NCBI GenBank assembly: GCA_009760855.2
Contig: WPIO01000005.1
Coordinates: forward strand, 7,085,001-7,147,000
DNA: 62,000 bases
Direction of reading: 5' to 3'
Source: Cristatella mucedo
Taxonomy: Eukaryota; Bryozoa; Phylactolaemata; Cristatellidae
A program made the position numbers and the translations under genes. The notes under the pieces were generated by a model. The model did no database searches, had not been told where the DNA came from, and saw only the letters and a list, made by a program, of their open reading frames with translations. Below, piece after piece: positions 1 through 11,449 of the stretch (positions are counted from its first letter, which is position 1; every line of letters starts with the position of its first letter).

Positions 1-544
1 AAAATCTAAATTTATTAGAGTCCCACACTCTCCTTTTGGCTCACTGGATGATTTGGCATCCAAGTTTTCATTACTTATCTGGTATTTAAAAAAAGTCAAA
101 ATTTCTTCCTACTGCCAACATGAGCAGCCAGAGTCCCCTTTGGAGGCAATTTCATAAAACCTGGGTCATTTTTGGGTCAAACCTGCCACTTTATTTTTCT
201 GTATACGCAAAACGCACTAAATTAAGATTGTGTAGCCTGGAAGTTAGCTCCACTACTAGGAATGTCAGCTGCACGACTCAGTTGGTGAAATCAAGCTCTG
301 CAGTAAGTTGGTCTTTAGGATAGCTTTAAATCAGATACAACATTTTTGTAAAGATTGGATTTGCATCTTTCACTTGGCAATAACGGCCAGCGAGATTTCC
401 ATTCGTCGCACCGGTTTCGAGAATAAATATCATGCAGGGCTTTATTACTTTGAGCTAGTGGTTAGATGCGCGAGTAATTACTATGGCATCGGTCGCTGTC
501 GTAGAACTAAGATCTAAATACAACTAGATATATATTGAAATTTT
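1..544. other. Unassigned AT-rich sequence
   Basis: No gene, repeat family or RNA is recognised. A short open stretch near 230-302 ends at a good donor-like GTAAGT, but its phase (0) does not fit the next immunoglobulin exon, which starts in phase 1. It probably lies in an intron of the Ig-family gene that enters the window from the left. Confidence 0.4.
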
Positions 545-1079
545 TCAACTTGCATGCATACATAAGCCGGTGGCGCCCTGCACTGCCGGGGTCGCGGGTG
601 CTACCTGGGCCTCCCGGCTCAGGAACAGGGACCACGCTGCTTCCAAGCTGATAATGGCGTCGTCGGAGACGGAGTGCAGCCTCAGCGCCTTTCTCTCCTC
701 GCGTGGGATGCCGAGGTCCACTAGGCAGACTTGATCGTTTGGCCACCTGCTGCCGAGAGCTCCGACCACGGAGGGCTTCACCACAACCGACCGGCAGCCA
801 GCGGTCAGGAAAGACCCGGGCAAGTGCTGCACACTTATCTGCTTTGTTCCGGGCAGCCGTCATAGGAGCATCCTCGCTTCCGTCGAACGGCGCCATTACA
901 TTAGAGATTGCCACATCGATACCGTTTTTGATGGCCGTGTCCGGCTTAAGAGCCAGACCGCCGGCAAGAGGGAGGGCGCGACCTGCTGACGTGCAGTTGA
1001 GCCGGCGGCGCCGAACAGCTCCGGTTAGGCGGCCCAGAACCAGGCTGTGTATGTTTGCATTAGCATGACGACATAACAA
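545..1079 (-). pseudogene. Degenerate C-terminus of a LINE reverse transcriptase (not the L2 family)
   Basis: Read on the minus strand, this GC-rich patch encodes pieces typical of the C-terminal end of R2/NeSL-like or related LINE polyproteins. A Cys/His-containing stretch (CRHANANIHSLVLGRL) is followed by a KPDTAIKNGIDVAISNV-like segment, then PFDGSEDA and a lysine-rich AARNKADKCAALA. After a shift of frame near 832 comes VVVKPSVVGALGSRWPND, the VGALGSW-type signature of these proteins. The frameshift and the missing upstream domains mark it as a dead fragment. Its GC content contrasts sharply with its AT-rich flanks. The clade is inferred from motif memory only. Confidence 0.55.
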
Positions 1080-1516
1080 TTCCTTAACCAGGGGTTTTGA
1101 AAGTCATAGCTAGCTGAAAATGTAAATTGATAATAGATTTACTATTATTATTACTAGTATCATTAGATCCTAAATGTCTGCACTAGAAAATGCAGAAACT
1201 ATTCTGCCGGCTCAATCAGATGAAATACCTTTCGTAGTAACATCGCACTGGGCTTTTTAGAAAGCTGTAATGTCAATCTTTTTCAATGAGTCGATTAATC
1301 TTGGCAACTTCATTAACACAACTGTAAGTTAAAAATGATAGCAGGTATTCTTAGTCGCTATGCAGCATTTTCTGTTAGCCTGCCGCGTTGAATTTTGGTA
1401 GCAATAAAATAGCTGTCAATTATGAAATAATTCTTACTATTCAAGTGTCGAATTGCTTTCCTGCATTTTGATATGTAACCATGGCTCTTTTTCAGTGAAT
1501 TGTTTGAAATTTTTAG

Positions 1517-1671
1517 ACAGGCCTCCAGATTTAACCGTAAATCTGACGGTCAATGCTCCACTTTTGAATAGCAATGTCGCAGGCGCAGAGCTGATAATTA
1601 ATGGCACAGGCATTTCTAACTTCACTCTGACCTGCAGTGCGTCGGCAACGCCATTGGCTCCTGACGTCCAG
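1517..1671 (+). CDS. Ig-superfamily gene, exon 1 of window (first half of Ig domain A)
   Basis: First visible coding exon of an immunoglobulin-superfamily gene whose signal peptide and earlier exons must lie left of the window. The acceptor is the AG at 1515-1516 and the donor is CAG|GTAAAG at 1671/1672. It starts in phase 1 and ends in phase 0. The peptide contains two N-glycosylation sequons (NLT, NGT) and a B-strand cysteine in FTLTCSASATPLAPDVQ. The same exon architecture and a similar closing motif recur in the exon at 20907-21052 (VTWTCLAESSAPMPTLQ), which is the main support for calling it coding. An alternative AG at 1494-1495 would lengthen it by 21 bases in the same phase, but puts a stop in the frame used. 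The product is inferred to be extracellular. The function is unknown. Confidence 0.62.
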
Positions 1672-1799
1672 GTAAAGGCGCTCGAATTTCGTTTCGTTTG
1701 AAACTCTTACTGGTATGGCTGAGTTATGGCTGAAATTCTAGCATTATACCGCATAAAATCATGTAAATAATGGACACGTAGTTTCTCCTATAAATTCAG

Positions 1800-3060
1800 A
1801 TCTTGAGTTGGTTATTTAATCTGCTCGCTTTATACGACAGCCAGTGCCTGGAACCTACTAAGTGCATTAGATCTGCTAAAGCTAATCGCTCGCCGATTCA
1901 GCACAGCTGTGGGTGTATAGCGACATTCTCTGCAATTCTGAAGAAGATGGGGTATTTCTCCTCTGCTGGAGCACTCGGCAGCGTTTGATTCCATTGATAC
2001 CTCCTTCAGATCCTGCTGCTTTAGGAATAGCCTTGGAAAAGCAGGCGCTGTGATGCAAATACGTAGGTCTTCTCTCTCGGTGGAAAATTTCAGAGGAGAG
2101 ATGTCAAAGGCCTTGTGGTAATCGAGCGAGCTCCTACAGCACGGCGCGCCACAGGGATCACGATCAGGTCCTTCACTTCTTTTCACGATGTATACTCTTA
2201 TTCTTGGAGATGTAATCACCAAGCAAAGTCAAGGATTTCACTTTCATTTTTATACAGATGACACAAAGCTGTATTTTACTCTGAGTAAACCACCTGATAA
2301 GAAATTTAGTTTACTGAGGGTGCTTTAAAAATGTATTATTTGTATTGCTAATAACGATACCTCTACATCTTCAAGCATCTCAAAATCTCGCAGCTCCCTT
2401 AGAGCAAGTATTACTGACATTTGTGGTGGGATGGAAGCATTTATAAATTGAATGAGATAAAATCCTCTTACTAGTTATGCGAGATCATTAAAAGACCCTA
2501 TTCACTCCAGAGTAAAGTTTCCTTATTCACCTACGTAAGATTTAAAAAAATGCGGACTTGCATAGATATGCTCATAAAAAAGCCACTGTGGTTCGTGGAT
2601 TAATGGGATCCCTTTTAGACTTCTGTAACTCTGTACTCGAAGGTCGTCCTTTCTGCAAAATAAGACACCTTACAAATAGTGTGCAAGTCAGCAGCTAGGG
2701 TTGCGTGCTGTGATAGCCACATTGCAACGTTAAATATCTTCTTACCAATTCGCACTGGTTTCCCATCAAGCAGTGGATCTAATTCAAATCTCAGTCCCTT
2801 AAATTTAGGTTACTTCATTCTTTAACTCTAACCAAGCCATTTGAAATACTTACTAATCACGCCTTTCGTCGTCCCAAGCGCTCTTCTGAATTCAGTCATT
2901 TAGTCGGAATTCTACAAGACTTCAAATTAATTGGAGATTGGTCCTTCAGTTTCTATGCCACTAAAGCTTTGAACTCTCTATCGCCTGAAATTACGTTATC
3001 TTCTGATTGGACGGCTTTCAAAAGAGGGTAAAAATATACCTAACTTTCCCGCAGTCATTG
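1800..3060 (+). pseudogene. Old L2-type LINE relic (reverse transcriptase fragments)
   Basis: Heavily mutated sense-strand relic inside the first visible intron of the Ig-family gene. Recognisable pieces in order are LEHSAAFDSID (consensus LDLSAAFDTID) near 1965-2000, HGAPQGS near 2135-2155, the catalytic box FHFYTDDTKLYFTL near 2240-2282, and the C-terminal region around 2600-2720. A degraded version of the conserved Trp-Asn-Ser-Leu-Pro block follows near 2960-2990. Many stops and indels make it non-functional. It matches the better preserved copy at 50631-53230 block by block. Confidence 0.7.
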
Positions 3061-3194
3061 TTCTTCCGTCTTCTTGACTTGTCTATTGCACGCTTGTTAA
3101 ATCTGAAATTTTGCTTGTTATAACCAATTCATCGACACCGTTAAAAAATATAATTCATCTGTTTGGTGCCCCAAAAGAACTCAATCTTTATCCG

Positions 3195-3388
3195 GGGGAT
3201 TAAATAAATAAATCCTAGCTGATTAAACAGCCTCTTTTTGTATAGCGACAGAAGAGCCTTTGTGGCTATCACCACCGCTTGCAGTGGCGATAAAGAATCG
3301 CCCACCGCAGGAATCGAACCCACGACCTCGGGAACGAGGTCGTGAAAGCAACCACCTTACCTAGTGTGCCATCACGGATTCACACGTG
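3195..3388 (-). repeat. tRNA-derived SINE (family S1)
   Basis: Minus-strand SINE. The tRNA-like head contains a box A (TGGCACACTAGGTAAGG) and a box B (GGGTTCGATTCC). It is followed by a conserved body that includes GGTGGTGATAGCC and CGCTATACAAAAAGAGGCTG, and a TTTATTTA-type tail. It is nearly the same as the plus-strand copy at 17119-17301, so it is a dispersed element and not a tRNA gene. Confidence 0.8.
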
Positions 3389-3543
3389 CCGCAGGGTTCA
3401 GCCCATGACCCCGGTCGTCAGAGACTCACCAGAGAGTCTTTTTTTAGCCTGCTGAAAGTGCCAAGCAAAAGATTTGGTTCTCTTGGATTGCTGCATAAAT
3501 GTTTTGTGATCAAGTGATCAAGATTTTCATTATTATTTGGCAG

Positions 3544-3847
3544 CTGTGGATATCTGGAAATAACGTGCTACCAAGAACTACGCGTTACACGAATACCACT
3601 GTGATAGGCGACGTCGTTGGCCTTCAGCTTTATCGGACTGTGGTCGTAGTAAGCTACTCTGTTAGCTTGAATGACTTTAAGAGCTGCACGAGTGTGCGCT
3701 GTTCTGGCTACATTCCGCGATACAAGGACTCGGCAGAGCTTGCCTCGAGCCAAGTCGTCATCAAGATGTCTCCTGAAGATTGCCCTGCCCAAGGCAATGA
3801 CAAGCAAGCCATCCGCAGCAGTGACGGTTCACACTTGGACGGAGCAG
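3544..3847 (+). CDS. Ig-superfamily gene, exon 2 of window (second half of Ig domain A)
   Basis: Exon with acceptor TTTGGCAG|CTG and donor GCAG|GTGATT. It starts in phase 0, matching the phase-0 end of the exon at 1517-1671, and ends in phase 1. It encodes about 101 residues. These include an NTT sequon, a hydrophobic strand (YRTVVVVSYSVSL) and an F-strand-like cysteine in SCTSVRCSGYIP, followed by a tail with SPEDCPAQGN. It is clearly related to the exon at 21860-22151 (VSDCQILRCSAHFP and PENITCLVRGK), with the same phases (0 to 1) and nearly the same length (304 versus 292 bases). The exons 1517-1671 and 3544-3847 together make one Ig-like domain split by a phase-0 intron. Confidence 0.68.
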
Positions 3848-4958
3848 GTGATTTTTTCATAGCATTTTGCTGTTCCGATGGTGGTTCTTCGCGTGTTCGC
3901 GTGTTCGCGTTCTTCTTCGCGTGTCTCCTACGCTGGTCGATAAATCGGAAAATTCCTAAGAGTCCTAAGGAGTAATTGTGCTGATCAGACTTCAACCGAT
4001 TGTTACTGTTTTGTTGGTGGCCACACAGTTTCTCATCCAGAGGCCTGTTTAATGCTTGGAAGTAGGGCTACAAACCACTCAAGGCTGATTGCGGAGTTTG
4101 TACTGCAGCTAAGAGCAGAAAATGAAGGCTTAACGAACGATGGTCCTCGCCGTGGGATTTCAAGATTGCATCAGAGGTTGCTCGAACTGCTTGCGCATAG
4201 TTGAAGTTTCCAATAAGATTACCGGTTGTACTTCCTGAGGGCATATATGAAAAATCCCTTTGCTCATATGGCCTTGTGCCCAAGCAGCAGCAGCCTACTT
4301 AATCTAGTCTTTCAGCAGATTCTGGTGTGCTGATTTCTGCTCTTCTCAGCCATTGATGCTATAACTCTAAATGGGTGATTTGAAGAGCTCTTGCATTTTA
4401 CTCTACTCGAATAGATATTAATGACTAACGTGACCAAGCCTTGACGGACTAGGTGTATGCTGAAATTCCATTTTGTCACAGTTTTTTTATAGGCATCAGC
4501 ACAGGCCAACAGACCAGCAATATACCCTCTCCTCTCCAAAGTCAAGGCCTGAGCGATTCCTCCATTCCGTAATTACTCAAAAAAACCGTATTCTGTCTAG
4601 TGCAAAACTTTCTCCTTACAAAAGTCTCAAAAAACATACGTGATCACCTTGCTGTCATTACTCTGTTCGCAAAATCTGAGGGCACACTTAAAAATAGCTT
4701 AGCTAAAAATTCATCGTGTCTGATAGGTTTTTTTAATAGTTTCACATGAGCCTGCCCACTTCTGCTCTCTAACACTGTTTAAAGTGAATCGCCTCATAAT
4801 ATACTGTTTTTATTGACTGAATTTTGTACTAGCAAAATTTCTAATCATCACAAAGCATCTTACAATGAAAATAAAGAATTATATATTTCTTAATTAAAAA
4901 AGCTGTCACTGAAAAAAACTAATATTGTGAGACTATGTTTGAGCGCTACAATAAAACT
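3848..4958. other. Intronic sequence, mostly unassigned
   Basis: Part of the 14.7-kb intron 2 of the Ig-family gene. Scattered fragments around 4060-4960 resemble LINE debris, but no block is clear enough to assign. No coding exon is supported here. Confidence 0.4.
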
Positions 4959-5460
4959 AATGTAATGTAATGTAATGTATCTCCGTCAGTAACTCCACAA
5001 AGTCATAAAGACCATGTGGGCGTTACGCAGGAGAGTTTTGTATAGCGCACTCACAGCCTAAGCGGCTTTCGGTACGGACTCGGTAGCCAACAGACTTCGT
5101 CTCATGCAGCAAAGAGAAAGTGGGAAGCATAGCAGAGTTAGGAGAGCAGTTGAGGTAGTGAGTAGCATAGAAGTAGCAGTTCAGGACCGCTGAAAAAGAT
5201 GTGCCATAGTCGGCAGTTGGAGAGTAGATGTCGTTCGTAAGAACTGTGGAAGCGAGTTCCACAGTCTAGGACCTGCAGAGCTAAAGCTTCTGTCGCCAAC
5301 TGTCTTTAAGCGGAGGAATGGGACAGCTAATTTATTGTCCACACAGGACCTGAGAGCGCGAACAGGCTGAAACTGATGTGGCAGTTCAGCTAGGTATGAA
5401 GGTGGCGGGCCTTGTGGGTCAGCGTAAGAACTTTGCTCCGTATAACACTGAGTTAAATAT
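4959..5460 (-). repeat. LINE-B 3' end with (ACATT)n tail
   Basis: Minus-strand 3' end of a second LINE family. Sense translation gives VGDRSFSSAGPRLWNSLPQF, the conserved block near the C-terminus of CR1/L2-group reverse transcriptases, followed by a stop in this frame. About 270 bases of 3' UTR follow, ending in an (ACATT)n tail, which reads as repeated TGTAA on the plus strand at 4959-4980. Related copies lie at 6770-7290, 11905-12185 and 17820-18208. All copies share the UTR block ending CGCTATACAAAACTCTCCTG or a variant of it. Confidence 0.68.
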
Positions 5461-6769
5461 TACTATTTTAATAATGAGTTTACTGAGAAATATGTCTTAT
5501 CTGATTTAGTAGCCCAGCGAATTAATTTTTCATAAACTGTCACTTATAATTTAACGTTGCTCTACTATGTCATCCACTCGTGCTGATTATCTACTCTCAG
5601 AACTACATGGAGCAAATGTATTGGGGCTAACTAAATCTGTTCACGAGTTTCAGTAAATTCATTTATTTCTTTGCACGAAGATCTGGAAAGGAGTAGTGTG
5701 CTAACATGGCCTCGAGAATGACTGGCTTTGAAATTTTTGCATTTGCCAAGGATAGGCTCTTAATTAAATTCTAAAAATTAGAATCAATCTGGGCCACGAG
5801 TGAAGCGACAGTTTTTAATTCACCATTAATTTGTTCTGTGGGCTTCCGGAATCGAAAAGATGCCAATAGACACTAATTAAAGTTCATCTTTGATCTAAAA
5901 TATGTGCTAAAATACTTTAGGTAGCTTCATATATACTTGGTATGTAAGAATCTACTTTAAGTTTATTTTACATTAAATTAAAAACATTTTTAGATAGAAT
6001 TTTCAGATTCATGTAACAATTTGTAGCCAGAGGGCTTACTAGCAGGTGGCCACGAGTGTCATTCTGTCTTTTTTAGCATGCTTGCCTAAGAATTATACTT
6101 GCTTGCTTTTGCATCTTTGCAACCGGGCATGTCAGTAACTTCGTTGGAATTTTTCTAGCACATTTAGTTGTTAATCTTCTGAATGCAGATTAAGTTCTCT
6201 TAGGTTTCCATACAGTGAATGAATTATTATTAGTATTATCATTTCATAAAAGCGCACGGCTCGGTAAAAATTTTCGTTAATGACTAATAATTTTTTTCAG
6301 GCATGTCTACCTTGCTGGTGGTGGCCGTCGGTTTGATTTCTCAGCTACTGTACTGACTCCTGACATCCTTTTAAGCTTGAAAGACTATCATTTAAAAATG
6401 CTCTGATCTGAAGCCAGCTATCTGCTCCTCCGAGAAACGCTTTCACCCGACTCGAGTGGAAACTACTGAATCGATGTGCTCGGGATAGCTCATGCAATGC
6501 TTACTTCCTCAAATGAAGATACTATTAAATATTTCAATGATGATCCTTCCTACTGACGCTTTTTACTAACCTTGATTTTATGATTACGCTACATTATTAC
6601 TGGACCGTTTTTTACAATTGAGTTGCTATAGATTGTGTTGCCACTAAGCTAGCCTGAAGTGATTCGGCATCACCATAAGCCGTTAGAACTCGGCAGCTGA
6701 TGATGAATATGGTTGTAATTTTTGTCAAACAATCAAAGAGACTTAGTCTAATGTCTCCTTAATTAAAGG
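5461..6769. other. AT-rich intronic sequence
   Basis: No gene or repeat is recognised. A pyrimidine-rich AG at about 6299-6300 looks like an acceptor, but the following frame carries no Ig-like motif. Confidence 0.4.
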
Positions 6770-7290
6770 AGCCTCAATGAATTCCGGTCGATCGACGGAT
6801 ACAGACTTGAGTTCTTGCTCTGACTCACGAGGCCCGCCACGGCTTATTCACTTCATGCCTAGCTGAACTGCGGTACCAGTGTGTGCTTCTGCGTCCCTCA
6901 GGTCCTACATCAACCATAAATTAGCTGTTTCATTTATTCTATTAATGACTGCTGGGCACAAAAGCTTTGTCGCTCCAAGTTCTTGACTGCGGGACTAATT
7001 TTCGCGATTTTTATGCTATGAAATATACTCTACAGCTGTTGACTGCGATCCATCCTTTTAAACAGCTCTGTGCTGATACTTATTGCTTCTCACTGCTGCT
7101 CAACAGCAAACGTGACTCAGCCAAGCTTCTCGCTTTCTCTTTGTCGCTTGAGACGAATTCTGTTGGCTACCGTATGCACACCGAAAGCCGCATAGACTTG
7201 AGTGGGGTACAGAAAACTCTACAGCGAAACATTCACTTGGCCATTATGGCTTTGTGGGTTCGTGGAGCTACAGACTGAAGTGGGTATTAC
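6770..7290 (+). repeat. LINE-B 3' fragment
   Basis: Plus-strand, more decayed copy of the same 3' region as 4959-5460. It keeps the CTAGCTGAACTG block near 6870, then ACTCTGCTG-like and CTTCTCGCTTTCTC blocks. The shared stretch TCTGTTGGCTACCG...ACCGAAAGCCGC follows at about 7160-7195. Confidence 0.6.
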
Positions 7291-8039
7291 ATTTCAACCG
7301 ACGAAGGCCCAGGTGAAGTCGCTCTAGTTTCTATTTACAAACTCGTTGACTGTCACAGCATACATTGCTCTACTGTAGCGGTGCGTATAACTTATTTTAT
7401 TTCAGCATAAATTCAAAATTAGTATGATTTCTTTTGCATGCGCTTTTTCTTTCTTGCATAGGTTTACTGTTGGTGTACAGAAAACCAGAGGAAACAGTGT
7501 TTGTTGCGATTGAGCTGCTTCACCGGGCCATAGAAACATCTTGATAGAGATCTAGGTCAGCTGCTAAAATATTCATTCAAAAGCTATCATATGAATAGAC
7601 GACTTATGTCCTTAAATTCAAATTGAAGACATTTAATTTATACGGATGGTTGTTTAAGGCAACGCCAATGCGGAAGATCTGGTAAGCGTAATTGAACCCT
7701 GTCTCTTGTAAATAGTTGACATTGTTCAGTTGCTGCTGCGGTTCCTGCTGCTGCCCCAACGAACTCATCTAAGCTGTAAGGTCCTGGCTGTGTGCTGTCT
7801 TGAAAGTAATCGTCGGTGAGGCTTTAGCAAGACATTCGTCTTTACGTTGGCCCTTTACGAAAAAAATATTGAAATAAATTGATAGAAAACGGGCCCTGGC
7901 AAAGGAAAACGGCATCCTAATCGTGTTTCCTCTCAGATAGGTCTGGATGCTCCGTCCTACAAATCTTACGAAAACTGGCATTAGTCGTTGTGCGATGACG
8001 TCATAACAAACGCATACGCACCAGCAGCATGCGTGATTT
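7291..8039. other. Unassigned intronic sequence
   Basis: Nothing beyond short, unsupported open frames is visible here. Confidence 0.4.
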
Positions 8040-8895
8040 GCTTTGATCTCTTCCAGCCCTCTCGCACGTCAAATAAATTCTCTCAACCCTTTTGGTGTAT
8101 GTATTGCTGACATCCGCACATGGATGGCAGCAAACTTTCTCAAATTAAACGACAACAAAACCAACTTACTAGCTATGGGAAAACTGAGCGCTGCTCAAAA
8201 ATTGGGAAGCCTAATGCTTAAAATCGGCCCTGCCAGCATATCTCCTGATGAATCTACACGAAATCTATGTGACCTATTTCAAAGTGACCTTTCATTAAAT
8301 GGCCAAAACAGCTCCACAATATATATGGTCTACTTGCATCTACATAACATGCACTGGCTCCTAGTCAAGGAACGCATCGACTTCAAGCTTCTGTCAGTCA
8401 CTTTTAGGTCCCTTCATTCTTTGGCTCCACCCTACCTATCAGACCACCAGGCTAAGTAAGCATCGCACCACTCACTTTTCGGAATACAATCGTTTACCTA
8501 TACCTCGTACGAACTTCAAATCCTTAATAGTAGACCGTGCCTTTAGTTTGTACGCTCCTAAAGCTTGGAGTTCACTCCCACTGGCTTCACGACACCTTTT
8601 GACTTAACCACATTTAAAAAACTAAAAACGCATCTATTTATCCAAGCGTTTAGTGGGTCCGTGTGATGCGTCTTGTGTATGCTAATGCGTGCTGACACTA
8701 TGCATACTGTCACTAACCATATCTGCATGCTGACTCTGTGCATGTCACCTCTATACTTGTTATTGTTGTTGTCATTAAGCATGTTACCACTAACAATTCA
8801 ATCATGCTTTCTTTGGAGCAAATGTAAAGTGCCCGGAAAGAGATTGGGCTTTCTGAGAGCGATATAGCAAATGTATTATTATTATTATCTCCAGC
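8040..8895 (+). pseudogene. 5'-truncated, internally deleted L2-type LINE copy
   Basis: It begins at RTWMAANFLKLND (thumb region after the catalytic box) and continues in frame through LMLKIGPASISPDES. It then skips about 220 bases that other copies have between the QLHN-like block and LHWLPVKQRIDFK. It keeps the C-terminal LTFRSLHSLAP-type block and the whole 3' UTR, ending GCGCTATATAGCAAATG-like and ATT repeats. This copy retains the full 56-base spacing after the MGK codons, which the two younger copies have lost by one base. Confidence 0.78.
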
Positions 8896-9344
8896 TCTGG
8901 CTGCATTTCCCCGGTTCCACTTACTCGCCTGCCGCTGCTGCCCGGATTGAAATACCTCTTGCTAACCCATTGTAGATCACCACTCTAATCATAGACACTG
9001 TTGCCGCCTGCAAAACGGACTGGTTATATTGAAGCTAGTAGCCCCAGAAAGCTTCTCTTTTGGTAGAGAAGGCAATGATCTACTTTCAATTTGATATAGA
9101 TCGATATGTTTCATTCGAAGGCCCACCGGTGTGTTGAGCGGAGTGGCAATTACTTAAGTGTGAGTAGCAATTACTTAAGTCTAACTTACTTGTTTTCATG
9201 CTCATTACAAACAGAACACCAGTTGTCATCGAAGGCTGAAGAGCGAAGGGATAAATAAATGTGTCATCGATATGACCTTGATGTCTGAGTCATATCCGGC
9301 ATGCATCAGTCATACCTGTATTCATGTTGTAATTGTGCCATTTT
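8896..9344. other. Unassigned intronic sequence
   Basis: No gene or recognisable repeat. Confidence 0.4.
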
Positions 9345-9674
9345 CTCCTCCTCCTCCTCCTCCTCCTCCTCCTCCTCCTCCTCCTCCTCCTCCTCCCCTC
9401 CTTCTCCTCCTCCTCTCCTCCTCCTCCTCCTCCCCTCCTTCTCCTCCTCCTCCTCCTCCTCCTCCTCCTCCTCCTCCTCTCCTCCTCCTCCTCCTCCTCC
9501 TCCTCCTCCTCCTCCTCCTCCTTCTCCTCCTCCTCCTCCCCTCCTCCTCCTCCTCCTCCTCCTCCTCCTCCTCCTCCTCCTCCTCCTCCTCCTCCTCCTC
9601 CTCCTCCTCCTCCTCCTCCTCCTCCTCCTCCTCCTTCTCCTCCTCCTCCTCCTCCTCCTCCCCTCCTTCTCCTC
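9345..9674 (+). repeat. (CCT/CTC)n microsatellite
   Basis: About 330 bases of nearly pure CTC trinucleotide repeat, with a few CCCCTCCTT and CTCT interruptions that recur at intervals. This pattern suggests local duplication of interrupted blocks. The long polyproline, polyserine and polyleucine frames across it are by-products. Confidence 0.95.
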
Positions 9675-10354
9675 AGCTAAGATCAGCTTCTTCCTCAGGT
9701 ACCCCATGCTCGACAGCTACCAGCAGCTTGACGGCTAACTAAATCATAACACAGTGACACTTAATGTTTCTTAGAAAAAATTTGATGAGAATCCGTTTTG
9801 AAAGGCAACACTCAAGATAATGTGTTATTTTGTTTCTCTAACACTTCTTTTGGATACACTTTGAGGTAAAAAAAAAGGTGGGTATTCATCTTTTCTTTAT
9901 CTTAGGAGATCGTGGACTCAACTTTCCCGAGGTTGGCATATTTTTTTCTGCTATTTACGTCTTCATTTTCTAAGGAAAACTTGATACGCTGCACTTAGAA
10001 GTTTCTAGCTTTTCGACTCTTGAAAAGTCGCTTTCATTGTGATTATAACTCAAAAATGCCTTTTTCGGAGTGAGAGTCAAACTTGTCCCGAGAAATTCAA
10101 TTTCATCCTCACAAGGCCGGGATCAGTTTTTAGATTTTACCGAAGTTAATACTTTGCGAGGTTGGCTAACTTCTCTTCTATAATGCAGGTATGTGTCGGT
10201 GCTTTGCAAATCCGAGTTTACTTCTCTCTTTCTTTTTTCCTGAACCAACGATTCTGGCATTTGATCGATCATTCACTCCAATAAATAATCACAGAAACTG
10301 TGCCTTGGGATGCTAACGGTACCGTGCTCGAACTAAACGACTTCAAGTCTTAAT
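9675..10354. other. Unassigned intronic sequence
   Basis: AT-rich, with no supported feature. Confidence 0.4.
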
Positions 10355-10525
10355 CAATAAAGAATCGCTGATGTAACAGCCTCATTTATATAGCGGCAGG
10401 AGAGCCTTCGCGGCTATCACCACCGCTTGCACTTGGTAACAAGGAGTCGCCTACTGCAGGATTCGAACCCAAGACCTTGGTCGTGAAGATCGAGCACCTT
10501 ACCGCCTGGGCTACCACGGCTTTGT
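10355..10525 (-). repeat. tRNA-derived SINE (family S1, diverged)
   Basis: Minus-strand copy related to 17119-17301. It has a box-A-like GTGGTAGCCCAGGCGGTAAGG head, box B GGGTTCGAATCC and the same GGTGGTGATAGCC body motif. Confidence 0.75.
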
Positions 10526-10766
10526 GTTTAGTCTTCCATCCGGCAATGCTTACTCCTGTAGCTGCAAGCTGGGCGACTGCCGCTATGCAAATCAGGCTAA
10601 TAAATATGCGAGTCTTGTTTATTGTCAATTTAATTAGGAAAGAATTACTAGCTTTATTAAAGCTACTTTTTTTACGCGGGACAGACAAAACGGCTTCGTG
10701 TCCAGTAGGTCCACCTAAATAAATGTATGTGGCTCCGCGGAAGGTCAATTTATGAACAATCACGTC

Positions 10767-11048
10767 TGTACTGTGCGCACCTGCGGCTTCTGCTGTTGTA
10801 ATTAGCGAAGCGCCCTGACACTAATGTACATTCTCCACCTGCGGCCAATAGTTAAGCCATTGACGCAGCCACAGCGCCATGCCACTACTGCATGCTATAT
10901 TTCGTGTCGTCTGCTGCGATTTGTCGAGCTCTCATATATGTACGCGTTATGAGTAATAAGGGAAAGTTTCGTTAACCGCTCACGTTCGCCCGCTGTGTTT
11001 CCGTGAGACTCCCACAAGACCTGCCGCCGCCGGAGCCACTGTTATACA
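10767..11048 (+). mobile_element. 5' long terminal repeat of LTR element
   Basis: 282-bp LTR beginning TGTACTGTGCGC and ending ACTGTTATACA. It matches the 3' LTR at 14135-14407 over its whole length. It contains TATA-like CATATATG and polyadenylation-like GTAATAAGG blocks. The five bases before it (ACGTC) match those after the 3' LTR (ACATC) at four of five positions. The one difference is a CpG-type change, consistent with a decayed 5-bp target duplication. Partial related LTRs lie at 55105-55290 and 59042-59333. Confidence 0.85.
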
Positions 11049-11053
11049 AAAAC

Positions 11054-11073
11054 TGGTAGCAGAGAATGGTTTG
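11054..11073 (+). promoter_or_regulatory. Primer binding site, initiator tRNA-Met type
   Basis: Five bases after the 5' LTR. It is complementary to the 3' end of animal initiator tRNA-Met (ending ...CUCUGCUACCA) at about 18 of its 20 positions: one mismatch in the first 19 bases and another at the last base. This sets the orientation (+) and the LTR border. Confidence 0.8.
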
Positions 11074-11317
11074 CTCGAGCCGAAGAGAGTACCAGACCTT
11101 CTATGGCCTAGATGGGACGCCTATACTGAGGAATGAAATGTTTAACGGTGGAAGACACTTTATGCCTGGGCTTTTAACGCTTGAGAAGGCCCTAGCATGG
11201 CTAAAGATTGCAATGCCATTAAAGCTTGTTGTGCCAGTGTGTCAGGGCGATAACGCGATACGCGGTTTGGGTGATCAGCCCGCCGACGTAAAGCAAGATT
11301 ACCACAAGTTGCGATAG
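11066..11317 (+). pseudogene. Short open frame after the primer site, possible gag remnant
   Basis: 83-residue frame starting inside the primer site. It contains YQTFYGLDGTPILRNEMFNG and ends QDYHKLR. I do not recognise the protein. Its position suggests the remnant of a gag-like frame, but no zinc knuckle is visible. Confidence 0.3.
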
Positions 11318-11449
11318 GAGTTAATTCTGATTCTTAATTAAATTCTTAATTCTTAATTCTTAATTCTGATCTTCTCGTGGTTGACAACTGAGGAGGTCGA
11401 TCTTGAGGCCAAGAGGTTTTGGCTGGTGCAGGAGCAGCTCGCCGGAGCC

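Noticed and set aside
230-302. Possible additional Ig-gene exon ending at a GTAAGT donor
   Set aside because: It would end in phase 0, while the next exon starts in phase 1. No clear acceptor or Ig motif is present.
9345-9674. CRISPR-like periodic array
   Set aside because: It has no unique spacers between repeats, and the genome is animal. It is a simple-sequence repeat.
9272-9742. Long polyproline, polyserine and polyleucine frames on both strands
   Set aside because: They lie wholly in a CTC microsatellite, where several frames are open at once.
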